From Opisthorchis felineus (lineage: Eukaryota > Platyhelminthes > Trematoda > Opisthorchiida > Opisthorchiidae), in the NCBI GenBank assembly GCA_004794785.1, contig SJOL01006483.1, positions 681,219-745,218 of the forward strand: a stretch of DNA of 64,000 bases, given 5' to 3'. The position numbers and the translations under genes were made by a program. Below the pieces are notes generated by a model. The model saw nothing but the letters and a program-made list of their open reading frames with translations, was not told the origin of the DNA and did no database searches. Positions 31,001 to 44,080 of the stretch are shown piece by piece (the first letter of the stretch is position 1; each line of letters begins with the position of its first letter).

Positions 31001-33250
31001 CCTCATTGCTCCGAGGTCCGAGTGAATTCAGTTTCAATTTAATTATTCGTCCCCGATGGTGGTGACCACTGAAGAAGCGGCTCGTAGTCAAGAGAGTTGA
31101 TCACATATTCACAGGTTGATACAGAGGATCGCACCTTTTGCCCAAGCTGCCCTGGTAGGGTTTGTATTCGTCGCTCGGCAGCTTCCGTTGACTTGAAAGA
31201 CACAAGCGAAAAACGGGTGTACCGCTCTTTAGGTTATCAGGGCTGGGCAGTAAGCTTGTCAGCTCGAGAACTTACGTAAAAGAGAATCCGAAAGTGCTTT
31301 GAACTAGGTTCCAGGTGTAGCGTGGATAACCGTCGGGAAAGGTTGGCCCTCGCATCAACTATTCGAAGTTGGATAATTTTTTGCCTACTAAAAGTGCGCG
31401 CGCTGATTTCGAAAAGCTCTTTACCACGTCCTCAACGTGTAGTACTTGAGTTTACAATGAATAAGCTTTCAATCAAACCTTACCCACACAATACATCGGT
31501 AAGCATAAGGTCCCCTCAGGTGCGACAGTACTGTTGAGGGGATTTCAAACAACCGAAACATGTTTCATGTTTCCCGGATTTGAGGCCAGCAACCGTTTCA
31601 ATAGCAGGTTATTGGACACACCAATGGATGGTGAAGTCCGTGCGCTCTCGGTTGGCGTACACAAGAAGCGGTCTAACGTATGCCCCATAGGGTAACTAAA
31701 AGTCCATGCGAGTAATGCGGGGGTAGGTGCGCCGAATGATCTGTAGAGCAACGAATACCTTTTGAGCTGATTTTTTGAAGTAGAGAGAGGACATGTCTGA
31801 AGAGGGCAAGATGCCTAAACTCTTTCTGGTACTACCCTTTGTAATGACTTCTAGGCTATTCCCACCGTGCCCGAAACATGCGCTCGCCGAATCTCTCCCA
31901 AACGGCATGCGCACGCACATTTCGTCATTCACATGAAGACAACACTGCAATTGCTACTGCTTTGCGGCACCGGCATTTATTTGGAGGGCGCTGGTTTTGG
32001 GACGCTGGGGTTTCAGGTCTTGCTGGAAACCTCGACATGGAATTGAAAGTGCATCCGGATGGTCGTTCACGTTGAGCAGAAATAGCAGTTGTCGTTTCAA
32101 CGGTGCCTTGAAGTACTCTAATGTGGACTGAAGAAGAGCGGATTGGGCAGACTTTTGCTTGGAATGTTCTACATAATGGGTAAGCCTGTTTGTTATTTGA
32201 TTTAAGTTGGCCCCACTTCAGAATGCGTTCCATCACCTTGTACAATATGCTGGTGAGGCTAATAAACCTATAGCTGCCAGGCAACAAGCAGTGGTGACAG
32301 TCGCTTCCTTCTAAGAGTAGGGAAGATCACCTTCGCAGAGCGATTGACGAAACATCACGTAGGAATTTTGGGCCGATGTGAGTGGCCTCTCCTTCAGGAT
32401 CCTTGGACAAACCTCATCTGACACCAATGAGCTGAGGGGGTTTGTGACCTGCAGGAGTTGTCAAAATTCCTCTTTGTAAAGCCAGGACTAGCGAGGGACC
32501 GTTCGTAGTTTTGCCTTGCCAAGAATGGATATAGTGAGGTCGCTGGGGCGAAAAGCAGGTCTACATATTGTTCTCCGTAAGCTTCAGGTACTACTACTGG
32601 GTCACCCATGGGATCCTCGTTTCTGTGCCTCAAAGAGAAAGCGGTTCGCTTGCCCCTTCTTCTGTCCCATGCATACAACTAGGACATTTTAATTTTTCAG
32701 GCGAGGACTAGTATCGCGGCCTGCTTTAGTAAGATTCGCCGGCGGATTTATGATTTACAGCGGTTAGGCATCTCGTGAAATGCCAGCATGTCCCCCAAGC
32801 CTCCTGTAGTTATCTTTTTGAAGAGTAGTTTGAGATCTCACCATCGGAAGACGCCAAATCCTGTTGGGTTCCTCCAGGTCCATTAGACCGTGCGCTGGGT
32901 TCTTTAGGACAAAAACCGCGCGAACTTCGTGGATTTTTCGGGCAATAATTCTATATTTCTCCTCCATTCAAGCCGGTCCCAGGTCAAGCTGATCGAAGAA
33001 GGAACGCTTTGCTGTGAAGCTTGAGCGGCAGAATTTTCGATTACGCGTTCCGGTTTCTTGACCCAGTAGCAGGTGAAATCAAAAGTCAGCACACAATGGC
33101 CACTATGCCCCAGAGGAGCCTTGATTATTACTTAATCATGGAGGTCTGTTTTCATTGATAGCCAGACCCAGTAGAGATGTTAGCTGACCTGTGCGGTATC
33201 TGCTGAGTGCGACGAAATCTTGAGCCCAAGCACTCAGATGAACGTCTTTA
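31000..33250 (-). mobile_element. CR1-like non-LTR retrotransposon relic
   Basis: The minus strand reads in order: DPMGDPVVVPEAYGEQYVD (about 32.6 kb), SDEVCPRILKE and MFRQSLCEGDLP (32.43-32.33 kb), PGSYRFISLTSILYKVMER (32.28-32.22 kb, the RT signature), and KSLGILPSSDMSS with FVALQIIRRTYPRI (31.83-31.70 kb, the region behind the RT fingers). Many frameshifts break it. The catalytic YADD block was not found. The stretch 31185-31325 recurs near 41.85-42.0 kb. Confidence 0.75.
31185..31325. repeat. Dispersed repeat, copy 1
   Basis: Shares GGGCAGTAAGCTTG(T/C)CAG, TTGAACT(A/G)GGTTC and flanking text with 41860-42010 in the same orientation. Probably the 3' non-coding part of the CR1-like family. 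Confidence 0.7.
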
Positions 33251-36200
33251 GTCAGCACCGACGCAAAACATCCACCAGATCCGGGAGGCCTTGGGAGGGT
33301 TGGTCACCCGGCAGCAAGAGTTCCGTGGGGTGTTAGCTAAAGGAGAGCTACACAAGGGTTCATATGATGAACAGGTCGTCCTCCCGTGAGCTTGAGAAGC
33401 AACCGCAAACGATGCTAAGAGGTTTTCGTTCCAACCCAACGGAACTCGAAATCACAGAGCATCACAGAAACATGCGGGCGTGGTGTCGGAAGGGACGGTC
33501 GGAACGGGGAAGGCCTCATTCTAGCATGGAGCAACACCGCTTGCTCTCCCGAACTTTGAGCCAGCCAGGATAATGAAGTAACCAGCTATCGAGATCTCAA
33601 CGTATGGTTTGAACCAGGTTTATGTGAGTGCGATTATGGACGGGGTTTCAAGGCATGTTTACTGTTGAAAATTGAGAAGCTTGTTGAAAAGACTGAGGCA
33701 GTTTGTGAACAAGCAACTTAACACCATTTCTTCTAGGTCCGAAGGTGGGGAGCAGAGATGCGCTGTGCCAACAGAGGGATTAGCCGATTTAATATTTCCA
33801 TGCCGGCTTTGATTCAAAAGCTTTAAATTGGCCTGTGTGACCTCATTATTTGCTTTTGCTCTGGCACTTCCAATTACACAGGCCTATTTGTGTGGGGCTA
33901 TGACCCCGGAGCCCGGTTTGTTCAAGCCCTCTATTTTGGAGGACGAAGTTCCCTCTGGTCAAACATTTTCGAAGTTACTGCTTTTACCTCGTGCAATGCC
34001 ACATTTTGGACTCCTGGATTCTCCGTCGTTCAAAGAGTTGCGGAGACTGTGCCTTTGCATGGGTCCCTACTTGAGCACGACTTGGCGGTCAACGCGCCAG
34101 TGTGAGACACTGTAGGACCGCTTGTGTGTTGGGCTGAACCACCAGGGTACATTGATTCTGGCTCATTTTCGTAGATGACTGCATCTTTAATTCAGCACGT
34201 TGCCGTCCGGTTGGGCTAAGTTTTTGTGGCATATTTAAAAGTGGCCTCTTTTGTTTTGCGTCTGTTTGGTGACTCTCGGCTCGTCCTCAAACTGCGTGGC
34301 CAACTCGATGCGCGTGTAATTTTCAGGTGCTGCGCCGGCGGATTTGTGGCCTTGGCCATTGGTTTCGCGATTTACGAATGGATCCACAGTCAGACTGACG
34401 TCTTCTGATAGAGAGGAGCAGAAGGCCGGTAGTTAGGCATTTTTTAAAGGATCTGTGATTTTCTTCAATGCAGCTGTCTCAGGGTGAAATAGTCCATGCT
34501 AACTTTCCATTAGTTAAATGGCCAGTCGTTGTGGGGGTTCCCCAGCGGTCTCCAACGTCGTGTACACGGCCCTTGGCTGATAGGTATGTGGGCTTCGCCA
34601 CCTGCTTCTGCACAGCCGACCCAGTGCAGCTTAAACCTTGCGACATGAGTGCGGACTTCACCGGCGAGCTTTCATCGTCCGCTGAGGAAAAAAGTAACAA
34701 AGATTAGAAACTAGCAATTAGGAGCGACTCTCTGAAGGTCACCAAAACACAAATTAACTAGTTCGGAATTTGTCCCGCTTACTAGGATATGATTTGTTCT
34801 TCTCACTGGGGGAGCCTTTATAAATTCGCTAATTTGTGGACGAGCTCAAATTCGGCTACCCCTAGCAGTAGTTGTCGGTAGTTCTGATATCTAAATAACA
34901 TACTTTGTCCCCACCTGTGCCGTCCAGTCACACTGATATTTCGTCCAAAGTGCACAGTAAGATAGAAGGGAACGAGGGTTTTATAACAAGCCGATATCGA
35001 TTTGCCGACAGGATTTTCTCCCGCATATGTGACGCCAGTCTGCGTCTAAGAGCTCCTTCCACCAAATTTACTGAGTTCGATGGAAAGAATAACTGGCATG
35101 TAAGTAGACGCTTTGTAAACGTGATCACTTTTCAGTCACTTGGGCGGTCCTGTTCCCCAAGTATCCTGTCGCGTAGATCCTTGATGGCTCGACTCATTAT
35201 GTAAACTGAATTACGACCTGATATATTCCGCCAAGGCCCGGTGATTAGCCTGACGTTATGCCACCCACTAGTTTGGAATAAAGATTATTATTGCAAGCTT
35301 TCTTACTCATTTGGAGCATTCCGTTGCGTGATTGCGATATTCGGCCACGCTAGGCATGAAGGAATTTTGCGAGGCGCAGTCTTGCGGAAGCTGAACTTTA
35401 TTTTAAAATCTTGCCGAAGAAATGTTAAGAGGACGTTGTTTATCATTGTTCCACTCTATGAATTCTGGTATTCCATGATCACCTTCGCCGATCACCTGTA
35501 GGTGGGAGAACTTGGTCGGAATGTAACAACCCTTATGGTCTTGCTGGGCACTTGCTTCCAATCTCAACACATATGCATCTCTGCACGTCAGATGCATTCA
35601 TTTTACATCCCATTTTGCGGCCGTGCGCTGCATGTATCTATTGTGACAAACACCTGTTTGGAAAAGACTTTAGGCCAGTCGCTTTCCATTGCGGAACTGT
35701 TTCTACCTGCCTCTTTACTAAGAATACGAGGCACTTCTAGCCGTTAGCTTCCGTAGAGCGAAATCCCAAAGATATGACTGTAAGTGCAGTAGGTACTCGA
35801 GATTATCGGTCGTGTTAATTCAGGAACTGAAGTTTACAGTGCAAACGCATCGATTTACCTACATACCCTTGTGGATAGCTGTCTTAGGTTGAGCTGAAGC
35901 TTCGCGAGTCCGTAGTTGCTGTTGCCCAAAGCTGTGGTATGCGAAACTCTGGAATATCGCTTGGGACTCAGTAATCACAAGATATTGTTCACGTGATCTG
36001 TTTTCTACCACCTTTCGAGTTGGTTCACAAACGTTGTAAACAAGAGTTTAGTTATGTAGTATTTTATTTGGTCAACTTTGTACTACCGTCACTCCGCTTC
36101 CGGCACTTTAATGTTCAAGGAGCACTACTTCGTCTGATTTCTTGCAAAAACCTCGAGCCTGGCAGGGAATTCATCCCCTTTCCTAGAAGATAGTTTGGTC

Positions 36201-36500
36201 ACCGGTATAAGCGGGCTATTGCTGGAGATCTGGTTTGGATCTGAATTTCAGGTTATACAAGCTGCTTGCTTTCTACAATCAACGTAGCGCCTACGCGTTG
36301 CCTCTGGCTATTTGCTGCGGGGAGAATAACCCGACCACCATGCTATTGCGTCCGATCTAAAGCGAAAAAAGTTTCAGGAAGCATAAGTTGCAGGTCGGGG
36401 TCTCTTGGAGTAGCCACGTCTGTGCGACTGCATTTGAGTAAAAGCGTTATAAACGACGCTTCCATTTAGTAGCCCGTCACTACCAGGAACAAGCGAAATG
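33250..36500. other. Repeat-like region, no gene recognised
   Basis: Several + frames of 60-95 codons (33828-34115, 35241-35501, 35552-35740 with CAACIYCDKH, 36266-36469) have no family I recognise and no consistent splice sites. A retrotransposon-type 3' end lies at 35.26-35.30 kb, so part of this may be an old + strand element. Confidence 0.35.
35240..35296 (+). mobile_element. Retrotransposon-type 3' end with AATAAA and ATT tail
   Basis: GCCTGACGTTATGCCACC, then TTTGGAATAAAGATTATTATT. The same ending occurs on the minus strand at 37.33-37.40 kb and, more diverged, at 37.48-37.56 kb. The element body was not identified. Confidence 0.6.
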
Positions 36501-37327
36501 AAGTGCACTGCATCACAAATCCTCTGCTCTTTACGAGGTTACGCAGTATGAATGAATAGCAAGCTCAGAGTTCACCCGTGGTATATCTACTCGTTGGCGG
36601 GCGTGTGGTTGCACAATATGTTCACACGATTCTAGCTGTGAAACCGGTGAAAAGAAGCACGCCCCAGAATACGGGTCCGGATAAGCAAAGCCAAACTTGC
36701 TTTGCGACCGGTACGTTGGACACTACAGTGCTAACGCCTAAAGGTGCGACATACTAGCTCAACTGTATTTCACTTATCACACTCTGTTTGGGCTTCTGCT
36801 TAATGTAGGTACAGAACATATGAACGAGATAAAAGGCTTGGCTAGAAAAATCTGCAGGTGATGCGGGCAAAAAGTGTAAAACGGTCCTCACATGGGCAAA
36901 ATGTAACTCCTACCAAACAATTCTCGTAATAACTTAATAACAAAGCATTTGTAGCATAAATAACAAAAATTACCTGAAATGTTTGCTCACTTCTTCAATC
37001 CGCGCGCGAATGCTTACGATGCGACATCACTGTGTTAGATGCTATCCCCGTCTAAATCTGCGAGAGAATATTTGAACAATTGTGGAAGTAACCCCGCGAT
37101 ACCGAGGCTACGCGGCGTAAACGTCTATAAAATTAAATGAAGCAGAATGTATGACTGGTAATGCAGTATAGCCATATTCACTTGGGGGCTATCAGGATGT
37201 GAATGTAAAGAATGTCATCAAAAACTTCAAAGGAGATGTTACATCAAGATGCTCTGTAGTATACCTTTGAAGCCATATTTGCGAATTGATTAGGATATGG
37301 TGGTCACCACATTTTGAACAGGGGTGC

Positions 37328-37405
37328 AAGTAAAAAATAATAATGTTTATTCCCAACCGGTGGGTGGCATGCCATCAGGCGTGACCATAATTTTACAGTC
37401 AGAAT
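37328..37405 (-). mobile_element. Retrotransposon-type 3' end, copy 2
   Basis: The minus strand reads GCCTGATGGCATGCCACCC, then GGTTGGGAATAAACATTATT. Nearly the same as the + strand end at 35.26-35.30 kb. Confidence 0.65.
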
Positions 37406-37479
37406 AAAGGCATGACTGGCAGGGTTTGTGGGTACAGGAGATGACGCGAAAACAGGACAGTGTCATAAACAGTGGGCAA

Positions 37480-37900
37480 TAATAATAATAATAGGTTTAT
37501 TTCCCAACATGCAGGGAGCATGCCGATTGAAGCATGATCAGGCCGTTACGACCTGAATGCGGCAGGCAACAACACAACAGGGAGAATGTTGCGACGAAAG
37601 TGGCCTTCTTATTACGTGAAAAGTCACCGCAGTCGTGGAAACCGAGATAAGAAAAAGAGGAAAATGGGCATGAGGTATGACCAGTTCAAAGATGAAGCTG
37701 ACTGATCTGAACTGAAACTGAAAACCATTGCTGGCCACGAGTGACCTTGGGTGGTCGAATAAGTGGCTAGAGACACAAAAAGCAAAAATGGAGATGGATA
37801 TTGAAGAATTCGATCTGGGGGACAAATGGCAAGTTTTGCCTCTAAAATATGGTTTAAATTGAAACTGAGTAGACTCACTGGTGTCATTGTTGTAGGGAAG
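37480..37900 (-). mobile_element. Retrotransposon-type 3' end, copy 3, with possible body
   Basis: The minus strand reads GGCCTGATCATGCTTCAATC, GTTGGGAAATAAACC and (TATT)-rich tail at 37482-37500. Upstream, overlapping open frames of 95 and 87 codons are Phe/Ser-rich and of unknown nature; they may be element-derived. Confidence 0.5.
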
Positions 37901-40480
37901 TCAGGTGTAAAGGATAGTTTTGGTGGGGAGATAGTGCCAATGCTTAGGGCCAGCCGAACACCGTAAATGCAAGCAAGTTACGAAACCCGGGATGATTTAT
38001 CGAAGAGAACTCAATTTGCATAATTAAAGAGCAGTTTTTAAGTCATGCATCATGTTTGTATACTCCATGGCCAGTGAATGCATGCAGATTAGAATTGGCA
38101 AAAAACCCGCTGGTTCTATTCACGTGACAATGGGTCAAGTTGTCCAAATTCCCGGGGTTGTGAAAAACCCGCAACCTTAAGTGAAACGTTGTATATACTT
38201 CAGATATTTCCATATCATAAAAGGGAAAATCAATGCTGTCAACATGTGCATACAGAAATAGCATGTCAGGATCCAAAAAGAACGTAAATCTACCGTAGCC
38301 GACGGACATGGTAAAACAATGCGCCGCGTTATTCTGAAGGTAAATTGGAAGAATTATTCACCAAACAGCCTGGCACCAATGATCAGACTGTCTCAGAAGA
38401 ATTGTTGAAAAGGGGAAGTATTACACTCGTTTCCTTTTGGGCAGCAACCAGGCTTCGAATTTTATGGGCTTGGCTGCCCGCTGGCGTGTGTCCAACACTG
38501 TTATGGCAACATCATCATGGTTGTTAGCTCCACGTCTACGCAACGCCTGCATTTTTTGAGAGAATGACAGTCATTAAATTTTTTATGGCGCTGTGGTTTT
38601 ACTGGGTCTAGACATACTGATTTTCTGTTCGATTTCATCTGAAGGACCACGTTACGACAGCTTGTTAATATGTGAACTGAACATGGGGGTAAGTGGATCC
38701 AACAAAACCGAAAGATTGTCCAACATGACAGCCGCTAACTAGAAGTAGACCAAAATTATTTTCGCTGAAACTGTGGGGTTTTCGAAGTTGCAAATTTTAC
38801 TGGGAGTTAGTCTAATCCGATTCCACGTTTTGGTGACATGTTGCTCATAGCACTTTATTTGAGTGAGAAAAAATTTCAAGATCGCCGGCCACCACCGATT
38901 CACGTTTTATTATAAGTCTATGAGATAAAGCACGAAATCAAACTTCAGCGTGTCTTGGGGTTCCACGGTGTACTTTGAAGTGAGATGACATCTACAGAAT
39001 ATCCAGTGCAAATTTCATACAGGTTAATACGTAAATAGCGTTTGCATGCTTTATACACCTCAGATGTAACAAATGAGTTGAGGTTGCTCAGCAAAATTTG
39101 TGATAACTGTTTTTTAGGAAGCTCGCATTCCATTTAATATATCAACGGAAGACAACCTGATAAACTGTGTAGTAGTTATGTGAGTGTCATCTCTGTGGAT
39201 GATCCCCATTCACAGATATGCACAACCAGTCAGCGGGTAATACAGGGTGTGAAGTATCAAAAGAACGATATCCAGCCTATTTAAACTAATCACGTCCCCT
39301 AGCTGGAATAAATCGTAAAGCCCGAATACATTGACGGAAAATAAGGCTAACCATTGCCAATCATCAAGATAACTGCACGCGTTGTGGTCTATTTCGGCTA
39401 CTTATCGTAACTGTTAGGCCCGTGTCTATGTGAGACGCAGATTGCGATGCCTCAACTATGCGTGGCAGCCTAATCTAACAGCCGGCGACGGCCCATCATA
39501 CTAACAGTTATACGCTCGGTCTCCCATCTTGGTTGCTTATCGTAACTGCCACACCCGTGTCTATGTGCGACCTAACTTCTCTTCAGCTTCCTGACACCCA
39601 TGTCCTGCAGCTTGACGGAAACAACCGTCTCACAGTCACCCGCAGTAGAACTATCACTAATTAGGTGATGCCTTCTGGGACATTTCTTATGAGCCCCGGG
39701 GGTTGCTTTTGTAGATGACTCTTTTGCGATCTTCAGCATCCGGTTATAGCTGAAAAAGCTTCCCTAACTCAGACACGCATAGCCTGTTCAAATCCGCCCG
39801 CTCATTCAAGCAACCCCAACACACCTCTCCATGTCTGTCATGTGGGTTTGGCCTCACCTAGCACATCGTCTACGCCAAAGTATTGCCACACATTTTCACT
39901 TACACAATTTCGTCTAAATTACTCGAAGGAATTAGGGACTGAGTCAACCACTTCTCATAAGATCTATCTCCGATTATGATGATGGTCTGACTAAGGACTA
40001 CAACATCCACTCCATCTCGTTGCCCCTGGAACAAATATCCTTCGAACCATATCCAAGTGACATGTATCGCTATAATTTCACAAATCTCGTTCTTGTCCTC
40101 TAAGCGGTCAATGGACCCTGAATAGACATACTACACAGACACACTGTCCTCTGCGATAGGAATATGAAGGCAGAGGGCGTTTCACCAAGGCGACAGGTAT
40201 GTCCACATCTGTGGAAGCAGCGATGCTGCCTTCCCCTCATAGCTGGTTAATGACATTGGCAGAAGTGACCCAGTATCACAGTCAGTGGCACTCGTGCGTC
40301 AAAGCTATCGCCTTCAATGCGTAGCAATCTAGCTACCAAACCAGCTGAATAAGTCGTCACCTCCAATCATTATCTGCATATCACATACTGTTGCTTTACG
40401 AAACTTTAGCGGCTAGAACCAATGTGCCTATCGTACACAGTTTATAGCTGATAAATTAAGCTGAATTTTTAGGGAGAAAC
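37900..40480. other. No gene recognised
   Basis: A minus frame at 38043-38309 (88 codons) and short + frames have no recognised family. A direct duplication lies at 39.39-39.58 kb. No splice-framed coding segment was found. Confidence 0.35.
39395..39580. repeat. Direct repeat, two copies about 135 nt apart
   Basis: CTTATCGTAACTG followed by CCCGTGTCTATGTG(A/C)GAC occurs near 39400-39437 and again near 39535-39573. Confidence 0.8.
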
Positions 40481-41330
40481 TGGCAGCACGAACGCTATCG
40501 ATCAGCCGCCATGCCTTGCAATGATTTCAGCCAAGCGCAGGTGGGGTCGCAGAGACCCGATCCCGGGAAGCATGTAGCGCCAACTCAACCCAAACTCTTC
40601 CTAATCTCCTTCACACCCTTCTGACAAGTTATACGTTTTCTACCCCACGTTCTGAACCATTGTGGAGGGCGCGGGGAGAACAACAGTCGTCTCGGTAGAC
40701 CGTGTTGCAGCGTGCATAAAACATGGACGAGTCATCGTGGTCGATGGTTCGGTATGTTTTCCGCGATCAAAGCATCTGCTGCACAACCAAATACCCAAAA
40801 GCAGCACCCAAGCAGCACCCAAAAGCAGCAACCAGGCATCGATGGTCAAAAACCTGAAGACGCCTCACATCATCTGTCCGCAGAGGCCACGTATCGCACC
40901 CATACAACAAGACAGCCCTTACTGTAGCCTGGTACGCGTGACCCCTAAGATCCGGTGATATGCCTTTTTGACGTCACAAGTGACGCCAATTAGCGAACGT
41001 GATCAAAGCCTTTGATATGCTTGCACTGACTTAACCAGACACACTCTCGTCAGAGGTAATACAACTACCGAGGTACGCAAGATTCTCCACAAACTCAAAC
41101 GATTCTCCATAAGTTCATCATAATAGGCGGCAATAAATGGCTTGGCCATAGTAGCCTCTGATGTTCGACACGTAGTTTAATTGAAGTCCCCATCGCACAA
41201 CCAAAAATTGCTCTCTAATTGCCCTGTTGCGGATTCTCCGACACCAACCCACGCGAGCTATGGTACTGAGACAGCGACTATGGAACACCTGAAGACTTTT
41301 CAGTTCCACTTGTTAAACATTTTTGGATAA
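40480..41330 (-). mobile_element. RTE-like retrotransposon fragments
   Basis: The minus strand shows LKSLQVFHSRCLSTIARVGW (41.30-41.24 kb), then ENLAYLGSCITSDESVSG (41.1-41.03 kb), [19 protein letters not shown] and [11 protein letters not shown] (40.95-40.84 kb), and a C-terminal part with SLQGMAADR and RSCCQFLP (40.54-40.48 kb). LQVF...RCL occurs twice, so two copies overlap or one is rearranged. Same family as 26.1-27.2 kb. Stops throughout. Confidence 0.85.
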
Positions 41331-41849
41331 CATTTCTTTCCGTGCGGCAAATGTTATCAGAGTGCCATCCATATATCCAGTCAATACGCTGCTGTACACT
41401 TCAGCATCTGACGGGTAAATTGCCTTCCTTTACAGCCTTAGCAATCTCCAATGCATAATAATTCTACCCAAATAAATGCTTGCCAGCCAACCAACCCTTT
41501 TGCACTAGCGAACTGCAACTTTACGTAAGCCTCAACCACGGTTTTGACAGCCATCCTCTCACAACACTTCCCGGCTTCATGGACAACCGCACAGCCAGCT
41601 ACGACTTTATTGATGCGCCGCTTAGCTAAGGCACGTCCCAATATTGGCATATGATCCCACATGTTCGCATCGGCCGCATAACGCCATTCCATGGTATCTC
41701 CTCCGGAATGTCGATTATCATACTTGCAATCGGGCAGTGTCGCCTCACTAAATTAGTTACAAATTGTAGGCAGTCTTTCACGGATTCACGGAATGATTCG
41801 CAGGATCGAGGCTGTCGCCCGCGTTTCCCGAGTGGGTTTTGTTCTTTTC

Positions 41850-42015
41850 GTCCAGCGGCTGCCGTTCACCTCACAGGCAAAAGCAAAAAAGGGTGTGGCA
41901 CTGCTCTCTAAGTTCTCACTGCAGGGCAGTAAGCTTGCCAGCGCGAGGACTCGCATAAAGAGTGTCTAATAGTGCCTTGAACTGGGTTCTAGATGGAGCG
42001 TGAACAACGGAAGTT
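41850..42015. repeat. Dispersed repeat, copy 2
   Basis: Matches 31185-31325 in the same orientation (GGGCAGTAAGCTTGCCAG, CTTGAACTGGGTTCTAG). Nearby minus frames 41438-41692 and 42129-42359 may belong to the same element but were not recognised. Confidence 0.65.
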
Positions 42016-43649
42016 TATTTCACGCAGCAACTACCCGAAATGAGAACAAGTTCTGTGTGCATTCTGAGCCTGAAAATCTTCTTAGCTGCCTACTATTTTG
42101 TGCCGCAGTCTAGCTCAAACCCCTGCTTCTAGCAGACCCACTTAACGCTTCCCATTTTCAGTTTAAAGTCTACACAGGACACTCGTATGGCTTCGATTGA
42201 GTGGTAGCAGTGAACCACCATGAGCCCTCGATGAACCCAGGACCATTCATGGTCCATGTTTGTCTTGACTTGCAAGGACTCTCGGGCCAATCTTAAATAC
42301 GCTGCCAACCCAACTGACCCACCCAAGTTGTCCACGTAAGGGGCTGTCCACAGGCCCAAATATTACGTCGCGATGATGGTACCGCAACTGCAATACCCAA
42401 TCTGATGGCTTGCTCGTAGTTCATCTGATTCCCACTGTTTCCCGAACAAGCGTGTTAAGTTACCCAAAAACCTGTCTCAGCCCGCTGAGCTTGTGCCAAT
42501 ACTACAAAGTATTGGCTAACCTATTGTGCTGTTTTCCCATGCTGCCCGCGAACCTACTAATTCTCAGTATACCGGTGATGAGAAAACCTTGCCTTGCACC
42601 CGATGAAGGGTGTGCTGGCCATTATAGAGAAATCCACCAAACTTACTGTCTGAGATGAATCACTTGGCTTTATGTGGCGGGACGCTTGGTGCAAAATAGG
42701 AAAACATCCTCTGCATAAGCCGTGAATGGCTGATCCACTTGGAGATTGTGCGTACAAAGACAACACCATTATTGTTTATGTGCATTTTGAGAATGAATGA
42801 ATGAGAAAATAGGCGAAGAAACCAAATTCACAAAATTTCCTATGGACTTCACGGGAACATAATACCGAGCTACAGCAGCTACTAAAAATATGAATTCCGG
42901 GCCCAATTCAGACATTGAGTACACTTGAAAGAATTTCCGCGACACTGCGACTCTCTGGGGAGATTTCAAGGAACCTAATAAGTACCGTCAAATGTTAAAT
43001 CTTTTTGTAAATTTTCCTTGGTTCAAACAATGGTTTCAGAGAAATTTGGGGTTTGCGTCTAAGGATCAGCAGCATGGCCTTAGCACTGGTAATATCGCGT
43101 TCTGGTTTTGCTAACAGGCCATTCTCATGCTGTCATACTTGATAATGTGTCAGGCAAAGCCGGCTTTACAGTTCACGTGTAGATATATGGAAACAGAACA
43201 ATCTCGCAATGGACCGCTTTGTCCCATCCCGAATGAAAATATAGATAATGGAGTCTGCAACAGCAGTACGAACGCACAAAGTATTCTGTTTGATGGTTTC
43301 TATGGAAAGCAATATTAGGCCCAGCCGGCCACACGAGGTAACCAAGCGGCCTTTGGTTTATTCGTGGGTTTGCCGTACTCGTGGTTTGAGAACTGCTCTA
43401 TAATTAACAAAATCGCCGTATCCGGGGATGTGAGGATATCAACGATCTTTTAACTCCTTGGCAATGGCTTCATTACGTTGCCAAAATCTGGGAAGTTTCG
43501 AGTGTTAAACGGGATTATTTTAGGGTTGTTTGCTATGAAATCATAAGAACAATACTCAAGCTCAGATTGTACAGAAAGTAGGCGTCCGGAACGATTCTTC
43601 CTCCTTAACTTATTGTGATACAGCCTTCCTATGAACCGTATTCGTCAAC

Positions 43650-44080
43650 CTAGACCGTGGTTGCCTGACCGGAGAAAAGAACTGGATTACTTTGTTCCGG
43701 ATGGACGCTCAGTGCACGATACTCTCCGTAAATCAATAGTTCGAGGTAAACAACCTTCAAAAACTCAAGAATCGATGGTTTAAGAAGATGTTGAAGAAGA
43801 ATGTGGTACTTACGTATAGTAGAAAAATGGGGGGACTTCTTACACCCAACCGCGCAGGACTTCTTTCTCAAAAGTAATGTTGCACACAAAATACGAGGCA
43901 ATTGTCCCAGAAAATAGAACCGTCAAATTTAAACCTATGCCAAGGTTATACCAAGTGTACATGAAGCATAGGTCAGTTGCGCAAATCGTTACGATGAAAA
44001 AAGGACAACTTATAGCCAAAAAGAAAAAAAACAGCAATCCAAGGGAAATCACAACGATTGACCAATTTCGGGTTTATTAA
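43650..44080 (-). CDS. Possible membrane-protein exon(s), unproved
   Basis: The minus frame 44052-43840 encodes two hydrophobic segments (SLGLLFFFFLAISCPFFIV and GLNLTVLFSGTIASYFVC, 40 residues between their starts) and ends near a donor-like GGT|GTAAGA. A second frame at about 43775-43650 reads VVYLELLIYGEYRALSV, then a stop. I do not recognise the protein. Hydrophobic frames arise easily from T-rich DNA, so this is only a candidate. Confidence 0.2.
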
